Shown here piece after piece: positions 34,673 to 44,066 of a DNA stretch of 64,000 bases. Positions within the stretch are counted from its first letter, which is position 1. Every line of letters starts with the position of its first letter. Position numbers and translations under genes: made by a program. This stretch comes from Clostridia bacterium (GTDB lineage Bacteria; Bacillota; Clostridia; Christensenellales; CAG-138), in NCBI GenBank assembly GCA_017545535.1, contig JAFWMS010000027.1, forward strand, positions 1-64,000. The letters are read 5' to 3'. The notes below the pieces were generated by a model that was given only the letters and a program-made list of their open reading frames with translations, ran no database searches and had not been told where the DNA came from.

Positions 34673-35587
34673 TTGAAAAGAAAACCGTACGATCTAAGGA
34701 AGGGGCCCATCCGCAAGCAATGGTGGATCTTCCTGCTGCCGCTGATGGCAGCCTTCACCATCGGCTTCGTGTGGCCCTTCATTCAGGGCATCTACCTGTC
34801 CTTCTGCACCTTCACCACCACGTCCAACGCCAAGCTCAACGGGGTGATGAACAACAAGGCTTTCTTCAACAACTACATCAAGGCCTTCCAGGATCCCACC
34901 TTCGTCCGCTCCTTCTGGTATTCGGCCCTGTTCGCCGTGGTGAGCCTCATCATCATCAACGTGCTGGCCTTCACGGTGGCCTACTTCCTCACCAAGGAGC
35001 TCAAGGGCAGCAACCTTTTTCGGACCGTGTTTTTCATGCCGAACCTGATCGGCGGCATCGTTTTGGGATACATCTGGTCCATGATCTTTGACGGCATCCT
35101 GCACATCTACGGCAAGACATTGGTGACCGAACCCGTCTGGGGCTTCTGGGGGCTGGTGATCGTGGTGGCCTGGCAGCAGATCGGGTACATGATGATCATC
35201 TATATCGCGGGGCTCCAGGCCGTGCCCAACGACATGCTGGAGGCGGCCAAGATCGACGGCGCCTCCGGTTGGCAGACCCTGTGGCGGGTCACCATCCCCA
35301 ACGTGATGCCCTCCATCACCATCTGCACCTTCTTGAGCCTGACCAACGGGTTCAAGCTCTTCGATCAAAACCTGGCGTTGACCAACGGTCTGCCCAAGCC
35401 CTTCATCAACGGGGTGCCCGTGGGGCAGACGGAGATGATCGCCCTGAACATCTATAACACCTTCTATGTGGGCAACACCTCCGCCCGGGGCACCGCCCAG
35501 GCCAAGGCCGTCCTGTTCTTCATCCTGGTGGCGGGCCTCGGTCTCATCCAGCTCTCCGCCACCCGCAGAAAGGAGGTGCAGCAGTAA
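34673..35587 (+). CDS. Sugar ABC transporter permease, MalF/UgpA-like
   Basis: A 304-residue membrane protein with six predicted helices. It shows LLPLMAAFTIGFVWPFIQGIYLSF near the start and the EAA loop EAAKIDGASGWQTLWRVTIPNV that contacts the ATPase. The TTG at 34673 is taken as the start since AAGGGG is 8 bases upstream; the in-frame GTG at 34664 overlaps that site. Its stop overlaps the next ATG by one base. The operon contains no ATPase gene, so a shared MsmX-type ATPase elsewhere is expected. Confidence 0.93.
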   Translation: MKRKPYDLRKGPIRKQWWIFLLPLMAAFTIGFVWPFIQGIYLSFCTFTTTSNAKLNGVMNNKAFFNNYIKAFQDPTFVRSFWYSALFAVVSLIIINVLAFTVAYFLTKELKGSNLFRTVFFMPNLIGGIVLGYIWSMIFDGILHIYGKTLVTEPVWGFWGLVIVVAWQQIGYMMIIYIAGLQAVPNDMLEAAKIDGASGWQTLWRVTIPNVMPSITICTFLSLTNGFKLFDQNLALTNGLPKPFINGVPVGQTEMIALNIYNTFYVGNTSARGTAQAKAVLFFILVAGLGLIQLSATRRKEVQQ

Positions 35588-36444
35588 TGAGTCAAAAGAG
35601 TCTCGCCAAGGAAAAGACCTTCAAGACGGTGCTTTCCATCGTTTTGGCGGTGATCTGCATCCTCTACATGCTGCCCATCGGCACGCTGATCATCAACACC
35701 TTCAAGGGCAGCACCTACGTGAAGTCCGAGACCTTCGCCCTGCCCAACGCCCAGTCCTTCGTGGGATGGGACAACTATGTGAAGGGCATGACCTTCGGCA
35801 ACTACGACTTCTGGAAGACGGTGCTCTACAGCTTCACCATCACCATCCTGAGCTCCGCCATGATCCTGCTGTTCACGTCCATGGCCGCCTGGTTCATCGC
35901 CCGGGTGGATTCCAAGGTCTGCCGGATCATCTACTACCTGTGCGTGTTCTCCATGGTGGTCCCCTTCCAGATGGTCATGTTCACCCTCTCCAAGACCGCG
36001 GACACCCTGAAGCTGAACACCCCCTGGACCATCCCCATCGTGTATCTGGGCTTCGGGGCGGGCCTCGCCATCTTCATGTTCGTAGGCTTCGTCAAGGGCA
36101 TCCCCCTGGAGATCGAGGAGGCGGCGGTCATCGACGGCTGCGGGCCCCTGAAGACCTATTTCCTGGTGGTTTTCCCCATGCTGAAACCCACCATGATCTC
36201 CGTGGGCATATTGGAGATCATGTGGGTCTGGAACGATTATCTGCTCCCGTACCTGGTTTTGGACAGGAACCTGTATCGGACCATCCCCATCCATATCCAG
36301 TACCTTCAGGGCAGCTATGGTCAGGTGGACTGGGGCGCCACCATGGCGCTGATTTTCCTGGGTATCATCCCGGTGGTGATCTTCTATCTCCTCTGCCAGA
36401 AGCACATCATCAAGGGCGTGGCCGCCGGCGCCGTAAAGGGTTGA
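35587..36444 (+). CDS. Sugar ABC transporter permease, MalG/UgpE-like
   Basis: A 285-residue membrane protein, partner of the preceding permease. It has LPIGTLIINTFKGSTYVKSE near the start, typical of the second permease, and the EAA loop EEAAVIDGCGPLKTYFLVVFPMLKP. It ends with WNDYLLPYLVL and a final helix. AGGAGG lies inside the end of the preceding gene. A strong terminator follows, closing the operon. Confidence 0.94.
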   Translation: MSQKSLAKEKTFKTVLSIVLAVICILYMLPIGTLIINTFKGSTYVKSETFALPNAQSFVGWDNYVKGMTFGNYDFWKTVLYSFTITILSSAMILLFTSMAAWFIARVDSKVCRIIYYLCVFSMVVPFQMVMFTLSKTADTLKLNTPWTIPIVYLGFGAGLAIFMFVGFVKGIPLEIEEAAVIDGCGPLKTYFLVVFPMLKPTMISVGILEIMWVWNDYLLPYLVLDRNLYRTIPIHIQYLQGSYGQVDWGATMALIFLGIIPVVIFYLLCQKHIIKGVAAGAVKG

Positions 36445-36459
36445 TCTTTTCTTTTTGCT

Positions 36460-36494
36460 ACAAGGGCCGCGAACAGCGGCCCTTGTAATATTTT
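36460..36494 (+). terminator. Intrinsic terminator of the sugar ABC operon
   Basis: The 11-bp perfect stem ACAAGGGCCGC / GCGGCCCTTGT (36460-36470 with 36476-36486) is followed by AATATTTT. Confidence 0.88.
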
Positions 36495-36514
36495 ACAGCA
36501 AGGCGTTCACATAC

Positions 36515-36543
36515 TGGACAAATATTTGTTTTTATGGTAGAAT
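36515..36543 (+). promoter_or_regulatory. Sigma-A promoter of the two-component/HtrA operon
   Basis: TGGACA (36515-36520), 17 nt, TAGAAT (36538-36543). The untranslated leader of about 125 bases holds a CGCC / GGCG hairpin but no RNA element that I recognise. Confidence 0.65.
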
Positions 36544-36676
36544 GCAATGACTATAAATAGGTGGTAGTATGCCGTGCATTTTATCGGCTTCCCTTTGCCT
36601 CCATTTTCGCCGGAAGGCGGCGCGGGGCGGGAGCTAACGGTATTCATTCAACTGGTATACACAAACAGGAGGTCCT

Positions 36677-37360
36677 ATGGATAACAACACCATTCTCGTG
36701 ATCGATGATGACAGAAACATTCTTTCTATCATTGAGCTATATTTGAAAAAGGCTGGGTTCAACGTGGTCACCTGCGCCACGGGATACGACGCGCTGTCCG
36801 CGTTCCGCAGCGTTAAACCCACGCTGGTGGTGCTGGATGTGATGCTGCCCGGTCGGGACGGCTGGTCCATTCTGAACGACATCCGCCAGGAAGCCTCCAC
36901 GCCGGTTATCATGCTCACCGCCAAGGGCGACACCGGCGAGCGGGTCCGGGGCTTGGAGCTGGGGGCGGACGACTACATCGCCAAGCCCTTCGACAGCAAC
37001 GAGCTCATCGCCCGGATCAAGGCCGTGCTGCGTCGGAGCGCTCCCGCGGCGGATCAGGAAAAGGCCATCGTGCTGCCCGACCTTTCCATCTCTCTGGAAA
37101 ACTATTCCGTGATCCTGGACGGGATCCAGCTGGAGATGCCGCCCAAGGAGATCGAGCTTTTGTACTTCCTGGCGTCCCACGCGGGGAAAGTGTTTACCCG
37201 GGAGCAGCTCTTGGAGCAGGTCTGGGGCTTCGATTTCTTCGGCGATTCCCGCACGGTGGACGTGCATGTGAAGCGTATTCGTGAAAAGCTGGGCGAGCGG
37301 CAAAGCTGGCAGCTGAAGACCGTTTGGGGCGTGGGATACAAATTCGAGATCCATTCCTGA
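36677..37360 (+). CDS. OmpR/PhoB-family response regulator
   Basis: A 227-residue transcription factor. The receiver domain (1-120) has the acidic pair in VIDDD, the phospho-acceptor Asp in VVLDVMLPGRDG, and the conserved Thr and Lys in MLTAKGD and IAKPFD. The C-terminal winged helix (about 130-227) contains LPPKEIELLYFLASHAGKVFTREQLLEQVWG-like spacing (here from MPPKEIE) and SRTVDVHVKRIREKLG. AGGAGG precedes the ATG. The cognate kinase follows after 15 bases. Confidence 0.96.
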   Translation: MDNNTILVIDDDRNILSIIELYLKKAGFNVVTCATGYDALSAFRSVKPTLVVLDVMLPGRDGWSILNDIRQEASTPVIMLTAKGDTGERVRGLELGADDYIAKPFDSNELIARIKAVLRRSAPAADQEKAIVLPDLSISLENYSVILDGIQLEMPPKEIELLYFLASHAGKVFTREQLLEQVWGFDFFGDSRTVDVHVKRIREKLGERQSWQLKTVWGVGYKFEIHS

Positions 37361-37375
37361 CGTCCCTTTCTCCTC

Positions 37376-38827
37376 ATGGCGAAAATCCGTTTCAAATCCA
37401 TATTTGACCGCATGCTGTTCCTGCAATGCGTGACGGTCCTTTCTCTGCTGCTCATTTTGGGCCTGGGGATCGGATACGTGGCCCGTATGCAGGGGTTGAA
37501 TATGGAGAAGGAATCGTTGATCGAAACGGCGCGCCAGGCCGCGTCAACGCTGGAGGCGGGAGAGCCGCCCCAGTCGCTGCAGCCTTTGACGGAGGGGAAG
37601 AAGCTCCTCATCCAAGTCCTCTATCCCGATGGGATTGTCTCCGTATACAGAGATGAAAAATGGCAGCCCCTGGTGGCCATGCCCGCGGACAAAACCCGGG
37701 CGTCGGAGGCCCTGCGGCGGAACGGGGAGACGCCGGAGACCATGGAGCGGTATTTTTCCAAGGTATCGTTTCGGGTGTATACCCTTTTCGTTCGTTTGGG
37801 CGCAGAGGATAAGGACGGGGTGCTCCTGGTCCATGGCGACATCTCCCGCCTGAACGAGGCCTTTCGGCAGATCGCCCTCTGGACGCTGGCCATCTGCGTC
37901 GTCGCCGCCTTTGTGGTTTTGTTCTCCTCCTACTATATCGCCAAGCGGATCATCAACCCCTTCGTGGACATGAACCACATCGTCCAGTGCTACTCCAAGG
38001 GCGACTTTTCCCAGCGCATCCCCGTTCAGGGGAAGGATGAGGCGTCCCAGCTGGGGCGGAGCTTCAACGAGATGGCGGATCAGCTGAAGAATCTGGAGGT
38101 CACCCGCCAAAGCTTCGTGGCCAACGTGTCCCATGAGCTTCGCTCGCCCCTCACCAGCATGAAGGGCTTTTTGGAGGCCATGATGGACGGTACTATCCCG
38201 CCCGAGGAGCACGAACACTACATCGACATTGTGCTTTCGGAGACCCGGCGCATGACCGCCATGGTCAACGATCTGCTGGATCTGGCCCGGATCGAAAGCG
38301 GCATCATCACCGTCAACTACGAGGTCTTTGATATCAACGAGCTCATTCGCCGGACCCTCATCACCTTTGAAGCCCGGATCTCCGAAAAGAATATGGAGCT
38401 GGACGTGCGCTTTGCCAACGAACAGAGCTTCGTCTACGCGGACAGCAATCAGATCTCTCAGGTCCTGCGGAATCTGATCGACAACGCCATCAAGTATTCC
38501 CCCCAGGGGCGCTCCCTTCTGGTGTCCACCTACGCCCTGCGCAAGGAGGTGTACGTCACCATCCGCGACACCGGCGTGGGCATCCCTGCGGAGGACGTGC
38601 CCCATATCTTCGATAGGTTCTACAAGGTGGAGAAGGCCCATACGCCCTCGCCCCAGGTGGGATCCGGCTTGGGCCTCGCTATCGTGAAGAAGATCATCGA
38701 GGCCCACGGCCAGTCCATCACGGTGAAGAGCGCCCGGGGCAAGGGGACCCAGTTCACTTTTACATTAGAGAAAGCCAACACGCTCAAGCGTGTGACGGAC
38801 GGAGGCAGAAAGAATGGAAGCGTATAG
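37376..38827 (+). CDS. Membrane sensor histidine kinase
   Basis: A 483-residue kinase. The first membrane helix is at about 13-38, an extracytoplasmic sensor domain of about 120 residues follows, and the second helix lies at about 162-185 (LWTLAICVVAAFVVLFSSYYI). Next come a HAMP linker, the HisKA domain with the phospho-acceptor in NVSHELRSPLTSMKGF, and the ATPase domain with N box LIDNAIKYS, G1 DTGVGIP and G2 GSGLGLAIV. It has the general form of WalK/PhoR-type sensors. The ATG is preceded by a pyrimidine stretch with no Shine-Dalgarno. It overlaps the HtrA gene by 14 bases. Confidence 0.95.
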   Translation: MAKIRFKSIFDRMLFLQCVTVLSLLLILGLGIGYVARMQGLNMEKESLIETARQAASTLEAGEPPQSLQPLTEGKKLLIQVLYPDGIVSVYRDEKWQPLVAMPADKTRASEALRRNGETPETMERYFSKVSFRVYTLFVRLGAEDKDGVLLVHGDISRLNEAFRQIALWTLAICVVAAFVVLFSSYYIAKRIINPFVDMNHIVQCYSKGDFSQRIPVQGKDEASQLGRSFNEMADQLKNLEVTRQSFVANVSHELRSPLTSMKGFLEAMMDGTIPPEEHEHYIDIVLSETRRMTAMVNDLLDLARIESGIITVNYEVFDINELIRRTLITFEARISEKNMELDVRFANEQSFVYADSNQISQVLRNLIDNAIKYSPQGRSLLVSTYALRKEVYVTIRDTGVGIPAEDVPHIFDRFYKVEKAHTPSPQVGSGLGLAIVKKIIEAHGQSITVKSARGKGTQFTFTLEKANTLKRVTDGGRKNGSV

Positions 38828-40127
38828 ACCAATTGAACCCAAGCGGAGCAGGGGCGTGCAGGCGCTCATCTGGACCCTATCTATCCTGTTTTGTGTGGCG
38901 ATCGTTATCTTCCTGATGGTCGGGGTGGGATTCGGCCGCACCGTGCGGGCGAAGGCCGCCCTCGCTCGGGAGCAGGCCCAGACTGTTCCCTCTCAGAAAG
39001 CGACGCTGCCGGTCTTGCCCACGCCGGAGGCCACTCCGAGGGCCACGCCGGAGGTCAGACCGGTGCCTACGAGGTCGCCGGAGCTTTCGGCTCAGCCTAC
39101 GGTGGATCCCGGCATCCTGGAGGCTTTGCCCAAGCTGGAGCTGAACATTCAGCAGTCTGATGAAATGAAAACCTTCGCGTCCATCCCCGACGTGGTGGAG
39201 GCGGCTTCCGAATCTGTGGTGGGCATCATCCACTATCAGCCCAACCCCCGCACGGGCAAGCTGGAGGAATATGCCAGCGGTTCGGGCTTTATCGTCTCTG
39301 AAAACGGATACGTGCTCACCAACGCCCATGTGGTGACCGGCGCGGCGGCGGTGGACGTGCTCTTCAGCGACGGCGAAAAGACCCCGGCCCTGGTGGTGGG
39401 GACCGACGTGACCACGGATATCGCTGTGCTGAAGATGGAGGGGGAGGGCTATCCCGCCCTGCCCATCGGCGATTCCGGCGCTTTGCGGGTGGGCGAATAC
39501 GTGATCGCCATCGGCAACCCCCTGAGCGCCTATGAACTCTATGGGACGGTCACCTTCGGCATCATCAGCGCCACGGCCCGGGAGATCAACATCGACGGCT
39601 TCGTCAACACCTACTTGCAGACCGACGCCGCCATCAACTTCGGCAACAGCGGCGGTCCCCTCATCAACATGGCGGGGCAGGTCATCGGCATGAACAGCGC
39701 CAAGAGCATCACCGCGGGCTACGACACCCAGGGGAACGCCATCTCCGCAGAAGGCATCGGCTTTGCCCTGCCCATCCAAAACGTGATCGAGATCGCCAAC
39801 GTCATTTTGCGGGAGGGCGGCATGGTCCGCCCCGGCATCGGCGTACAGATCCGGACAGTGGACGAGCAGACGGCGGCGGAGAACGGTGTGCCCGAGGGCT
39901 GCCGGGTGGAGGAAGTGACCGAAGGCGCTCCTGCCCATTTGGCAGGGATGAAGGTGGGCGACATCATCACCCAGGCGGACGACATCGAGGTAAGGGTCAA
40001 CGACGACGTGGTGGACTACGTGCGCTCCAAGGGGGTGGGCGATACCATCGCCTTTACGGTCTATCGGGACGGGGAGTATTTGACCATCCCCGTCACGGTG
40101 GGGGACATGAATCGATTCAATGACTGA
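38814..40127 (+). CDS. htrA: HtrA/DegP-like membrane-anchored serine protease
   Basis: A 437-residue quality-control protease. A cytoplasmic tip and one membrane helix (about 15-42) are followed by a Thr/Pro-rich linker (about 60-100; PTPEATPRATPEV). The trypsin-like domain has the triad His in TNAHVV (about 171), Asp in TTDIAVLKM (about 201) and Ser in FGNSGGPL (about 279). A C-terminal PDZ domain includes GAPAHLAGMKVGDIITQADD. The overlap with the kinase gene implies control by the same envelope-stress-type signal. Its stop overlaps the mutS2 start (TGATG). Confidence 0.95.
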   Translation: MEAYRPIEPKRSRGVQALIWTLSILFCVAIVIFLMVGVGFGRTVRAKAALAREQAQTVPSQKATLPVLPTPEATPRATPEVRPVPTRSPELSAQPTVDPGILEALPKLELNIQQSDEMKTFASIPDVVEAASESVVGIIHYQPNPRTGKLEEYASGSGFIVSENGYVLTNAHVVTGAAAVDVLFSDGEKTPALVVGTDVTTDIAVLKMEGEGYPALPIGDSGALRVGEYVIAIGNPLSAYELYGTVTFGIISATAREINIDGFVNTYLQTDAAINFGNSGGPLINMAGQVIGMNSAKSITAGYDTQGNAISAEGIGFALPIQNVIEIANVILREGGMVRPGIGVQIRTVDEQTAAENGVPEGCRVEEVTEGAPAHLAGMKVGDIITQADDIEVRVNDDVVDYVRSKGVGDTIAFTVYRDGEYLTIPVTVGDMNRFND

Positions 40128-42490
40128 TGATTTCTGATAGAACGGTACACACTCTCGAATTGAACAAGATCCTGGCGCTGCTGCGGACCCATGCGGTTTC
40201 CGACATGGGGAAGGAAGCGGTGGATGCCCTTGCGCCTACCGTGTCCCTGACGGAGGCGGAGCGGCTGTTGCAGGAGACCACCGAGGCGGAATCCATCTAC
40301 TGGCGGCTGGGGCACACGCCCATCGACGTCTTCCCGGATATCCGCCCGTCCCTGCGCCGGATGAGCGCGGTGCTGGCCCTGTCCATGGGGGAGCTGTTGG
40401 CGGCGGAGCGGTGTTTGAAGGTCTCCCGCCGGGCCCGGGAGGGCATCCTGGGAGGCAAGGAGCAGGGAGGCGACGGGCTGCTGTGCCTCATTGCCAACCG
40501 GCTCACGGCGCAGCCCACCATCGAGAACGAGATCGCCCGCTGCATCCTTTCGGAGGAGGAGATGGCGGACAACGCTTCGCCGGAGCTGGCCCGGATACGG
40601 CGACAGATGAAGCTGACCACCGAGAAGGTGCGGGACAAGCTCAACAGCATCATCCGCAGCGCCGGGGACCAAAAGTATCTGCAGGACCCCATCATCACCA
40701 TGCGCAACGGCCGCTACACCATCCCCGTGAAGGCGGAGCATCGGCGGCAGATCCCGGGCCTGATCCACGACCAGAGCGGCACGGGTCAGACCCTGTTCAT
40801 CGAGCCTGCGGCGGTGGTGGAGCTGGGAAACGAGTATAAAAAGCTGTTGTTGGACGAGCAAAAGGAGATGGAGCGGATCCTGGCGGGCCTCACCGCCCTG
40901 CTGCAGCCCTTCGCCGACGAGCTCTATACCAGCCTTCAGCTGCTGGCACGCCTCGACTGCATTTTCGCCAAGGCCATCCTGGCCCGGGAGTACGGCGGCA
41001 TCCGGCCCAAGCTGAACGACGAGGGACGCATCCGTCTGGTGAACGCCCGCCATCCCCTGATCGACAAGGAGAAGGTGGTGCCCGTCACCCTGTGGCTGGG
41101 GGAGGATTTCGACACCCTCATCATCACCGGCCCCAATACCGGCGGCAAGACCGTAACCTTGAAGACCGTGGGCCTGTTCACCCTCATGGCCATGTGCGGC
41201 CTCTTCCTCCCGGCGGAGGAGGGGAGCCAGGTCTCCACCTTCGACCAGGTCTTTGCCGACATTGGCGACGAGCAGTCCATCGAGCAGAGCCTGTCCACCT
41301 TCAGCGCCCACATGACCAACCTGGTCTCCATCATCGAGCAGGCGGACGACCACACGTTGGTCCTGTTGGACGAGCTGGGGGCGGGCACCGACCCCTTGGA
41401 GGGGGCGGCTCTGGCCCAGGCCATTTTGGAGCGGCTGCAGGCCATGGGCTGTCGGACCATGGCCACCACCCATTACAGCGAGATCAAGGCCTTCGCCCTG
41501 TCCCGGGAGGGGATGCAGAACGCCTCCATGGAGTTCGACGTGGATCGGCTCTATCCCACCTACAAGCTCTATATCGGCATCCCCGGCAAGTCCAACGCCT
41601 TCGAGATCAGCCTTCGGCTGGGCCTGGATCCGGGGGTCATCGACCGGGCACGGCAGTTCTTGAAGAAGGAGGATCTGGCCTTCGAGGACGTGCTCAGCGG
41701 CGCTGAGGAGCAGCGAAAGATCGCCGAGCAGTCCCGTCACGACGCCCAGCTGGCCCTGTGGGAGGCGGAAAAGCTGCGGAACGACTACGAGAAGGAGAAG
41801 CGCAAGCTGGACGAGGAACGTTCACTTCTCCGGAACAAGGCCCGGGAGGACGCCCGGGACATCGTTCGTCAGACCCGGCGGGAGATGGAGCGCCTCATCA
41901 CGGAGCTGCGCAACATCAAGAACATCGACCCCTCCATTTTAGAGCGGGCCATTCAGCAAGCCCGGGATTCTATGCGCGCTTCGGAGAACGATCTTATGGA
42001 CGAGGCGGCCCCCGAGGACGATCTGGGAGAGGCGCCTGCGACGGTGAAGGCGGGGGAGAGCTACCATGTGATCAGCATCCATAACACCGCCACCGTGCTG
42101 AAGGCTCCCGACGCCCGGGGTATGGTGCAGATCCAGGCGGGGGTCATCAAGATGAACGTGCCGCTGTCGGAGCTTCGGCCCCTGCCCAAGGTCAAAAAGA
42201 AGCGGGCGCCCATCACCGGGAAGCCTATCCTTCAGGATATCCAGGAAGTGAAGATGGATCTGGATCTCAGGGGCATGACCGTGGACGACGGCATGCTGGA
42301 GGTGGATCGATACATCGACCTGTGCGCCCGAAACGGTCGAAAGGAGTTCAACGTGATCCACGGCAAGGGCACCGGCGCCCTTCGCGCGGGCATCCAGGCG
42401 TACCTTAAGACCCATCCCCGGGTCAAATCCTATCGGATCGGCGCATACGGGGAGGGGGACGCGGGCGTGACCGTGGTCACGCTGAAATAA
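40127..42490 (+). CDS. mutS2: Endonuclease MutS2
   Basis: A 787-residue MutS homologue without the mismatch-recognition domain. The core ATPase has Walker A GPNTGGKT (about 335), Walker B VLLDELGAGTDPLEGAAL and the signature segment STFSAHMTN. A long coiled coil (about 510-610, rich in Glu, Arg and Lys) leads to a KOW-like segment and the C-terminal Smr nuclease domain (about 708-787) with LDLRGM and HGKGTGAL. Roles described for the family include limiting recombination and, in Bacillus, ribosome rescue on stalled mRNA. There is no Shine-Dalgarno; translation is probably coupled to htrA. Confidence 0.97.
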   Translation: MISDRTVHTLELNKILALLRTHAVSDMGKEAVDALAPTVSLTEAERLLQETTEAESIYWRLGHTPIDVFPDIRPSLRRMSAVLALSMGELLAAERCLKVSRRAREGILGGKEQGGDGLLCLIANRLTAQPTIENEIARCILSEEEMADNASPELARIRRQMKLTTEKVRDKLNSIIRSAGDQKYLQDPIITMRNGRYTIPVKAEHRRQIPGLIHDQSGTGQTLFIEPAAVVELGNEYKKLLLDEQKEMERILAGLTALLQPFADELYTSLQLLARLDCIFAKAILAREYGGIRPKLNDEGRIRLVNARHPLIDKEKVVPVTLWLGEDFDTLIITGPNTGGKTVTLKTVGLFTLMAMCGLFLPAEEGSQVSTFDQVFADIGDEQSIEQSLSTFSAHMTNLVSIIEQADDHTLVLLDELGAGTDPLEGAALAQAILERLQAMGCRTMATTHYSEIKAFALSREGMQNASMEFDVDRLYPTYKLYIGIPGKSNAFEISLRLGLDPGVIDRARQFLKKEDLAFEDVLSGAEEQRKIAEQSRHDAQLALWEAEKLRNDYEKEKRKLDEERSLLRNKAREDARDIVRQTRREMERLITELRNIKNIDPSILERAIQQARDSMRASENDLMDEAAPEDDLGEAPATVKAGESYHVISIHNTATVLKAPDARGMVQIQAGVIKMNVPLSELRPLPKVKKKRAPITGKPILQDIQEVKMDLDLRGMTVDDGMLEVDRYIDLCARNGRKEFNVIHGKGTGALRAGIQAYLKTHPRVKSYRIGAYGEGDAGVTVVTLK

Positions 42491-42557
42491 TTTGTCGGAT
42501 CGGAAAACTGCTGCCTGGTCAGCGGCTTTCTTGACATTGGAGGAGGGAGGAAAAACG

Positions 42558-44066
42558 ATGACCAAAGCGAAAACGGGCATCATGGCCTGCATCCTTATGG
42601 CGGTCCTGCTGCTGAGCACGCTGACGGCTTGCGTTCCCGCCATCAGCGCCATACCAGTGCTCACGGCAGGGGAAGCCGAAGCTTCGCCTGCGCCTGTTGT
42701 CGACGTGCCCTACAAGGACGATGGCTCCAGATATGTCTATCGCTATGCCGCCGGCACCCGGGACAGGGCCTGGGAGGAGGACATCGTCTTTTTGACCAAC
42801 CGTTTTTTGGACCCATGGGGCACAGGCCATCCCAAGCTGGTCAAGCAGGGTTGCAGCCTCCATTACTTGAAGGACCTGAGGGCGGGCTATGAGGATTATG
42901 AAAACAAGTATGAATCCCTGTACGAACCTGCCCTTCGGGAAGAGTTTGTCCGACACATCAACGAGCTGCTCCTGTCCATCGGCGAAAAGAGCGACGATGA
43001 ACTGCTATTCGGCTGCGCCCAGGCGGCTGCCGTCTTGCACGACGGACATACCGGCCTGATCGCATCCATCCTCGACACGGCCAGGGAAGCGTTTCCTCTG
43101 GGCCTTTGTCCCCTGTATGCAGACGGCGTCCCCGGGGCCTATATCTACGCTGTGCCCAAGGGGCGGGAGGATCTGCTCCTGTGCCGCCTGGATGCCATCA
43201 ACGGCGTGCCCCTTTCCGAGATACTGGACGATGTCTGCACGCTCTTTTCCCATGAACATATCGCCTGGGCCCAGTATATCGCGTTTCACTACACCTCTCC
43301 CAGATGCTGCCCATCCCTGCTGAATGTGGCCATCCTTCGCTATTTCGGCATCATGGGGGAGGAAAAGACGGCCATCCTCTCCCTGACGGACGAGACAGGC
43401 GCCATTCGTCAAGTGGAGATGGCATACTTTACCCAAAAGAGCATGCCTAAATTGATAGCATATTGGCCTGCTGCAGTGCCCAATGAAAGCGTCGACATCC
43501 GTCTTACGGATTCCTACTGGGAGGAGGACGTCTGGTACGAGCTCATTGACGAAGGCCAGGCCCTGTACATCCGTCTGCGTCAGTGCGCCAGTGAAGCGGA
43601 CAAAACGGTACTAAAAGCCGTCACCGCGGCGAAGCAGGCGGGCGGTGTCAAAAAGGTGATCCTGGATTTTCGCGGCAACAGCGGTGGCTCCATCTTGACC
43701 GCGGTGGATATAATCCGACAAATCAACGCCCTGGATGCTCCCGACGGCAAGTATGTGCTGATCGATGGAGGGGCCTTTTCGGCGGCGGTATTGATCCCGG
43801 TGGGCCTTAAACGTTTCTGCCCGGACGTGGTGCTGGTGGGCGAACCTGCGGGCATGCCGCCCAACGGTGCCTTTGGTTCCTGCACCTTCACAACGCCAAA
43901 CATGCACCTGTCGGTGACTATGGCCATACGCGACTGCTATTATTGCTGGCCGGAAAATGACGATCCTACCCTGATGCCGGATGTTTTGGTGCACCAGACC
44001 CTGGAAGATTATTGGAACGGGATCGACACCGTGCTTGCTTACGTGCTGAGCGATTCAGCCCAATAG
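42558..44066 (+). CDS. Lipoprotein with S41-peptidase-like domain
   Basis: A 502-residue protein with a lipoprotein signal peptide ending at LTAC (Cys25). The N-terminal half (about 60-200) is of unknown fold. From about 340 the S41-like domain is recognisable: ALYIRLRQCASE, VKKVILDFRGNSGGS and the nucleophile region DGGAFSAAVLIP. Where classic CtpA enzymes have a catalytic lysine, this protein has VGEPAGMPPNGAFG, as in a group of secreted S41 proteins with a different catalytic set. The start at 42558 has GGAGGGAGG upstream; the frame is open to 42492, but that part lacks a ribosome site. It lies 67 bases after mutS2 and its last 28 bases overlap the convergent YihY gene. Confidence 0.85.
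   Translation: MTKAKTGIMACILMAVLLLSTLTACVPAISAIPVLTAGEAEASPAPVVDVPYKDDGSRYVYRYAAGTRDRAWEEDIVFLTNRFLDPWGTGHPKLVKQGCSLHYLKDLRAGYEDYENKYESLYEPALREEFVRHINELLLSIGEKSDDELLFGCAQAAAVLHDGHTGLIASILDTAREAFPLGLCPLYADGVPGAYIYAVPKGREDLLLCRLDAINGVPLSEILDDVCTLFSHEHIAWAQYIAFHYTSPRCCPSLLNVAILRYFGIMGEEKTAILSLTDETGAIRQVEMAYFTQKSMPKLIAYWPAAVPNESVDIRLTDSYWEEDVWYELIDEGQALYIRLRQCASEADKTVLKAVTAAKQAGGVKKVILDFRGNSGGSILTAVDIIRQINALDAPDGKYVLIDGGAFSAAVLIPVGLKRFCPDVVLVGEPAGMPPNGAFGSCTFTTPNMHLSVTMAIRDCYYCWPENDDPTLMPDVLVHQTLEDYWNGIDTVLAYVLSDSAQ

Noticed and set aside
36545..36676. Search for a riboswitch or small RNA in the leader of the response-regulator gene.
   Set aside because: I found a short GC hairpin only and none of the conserved blocks of riboswitch classes that I know.
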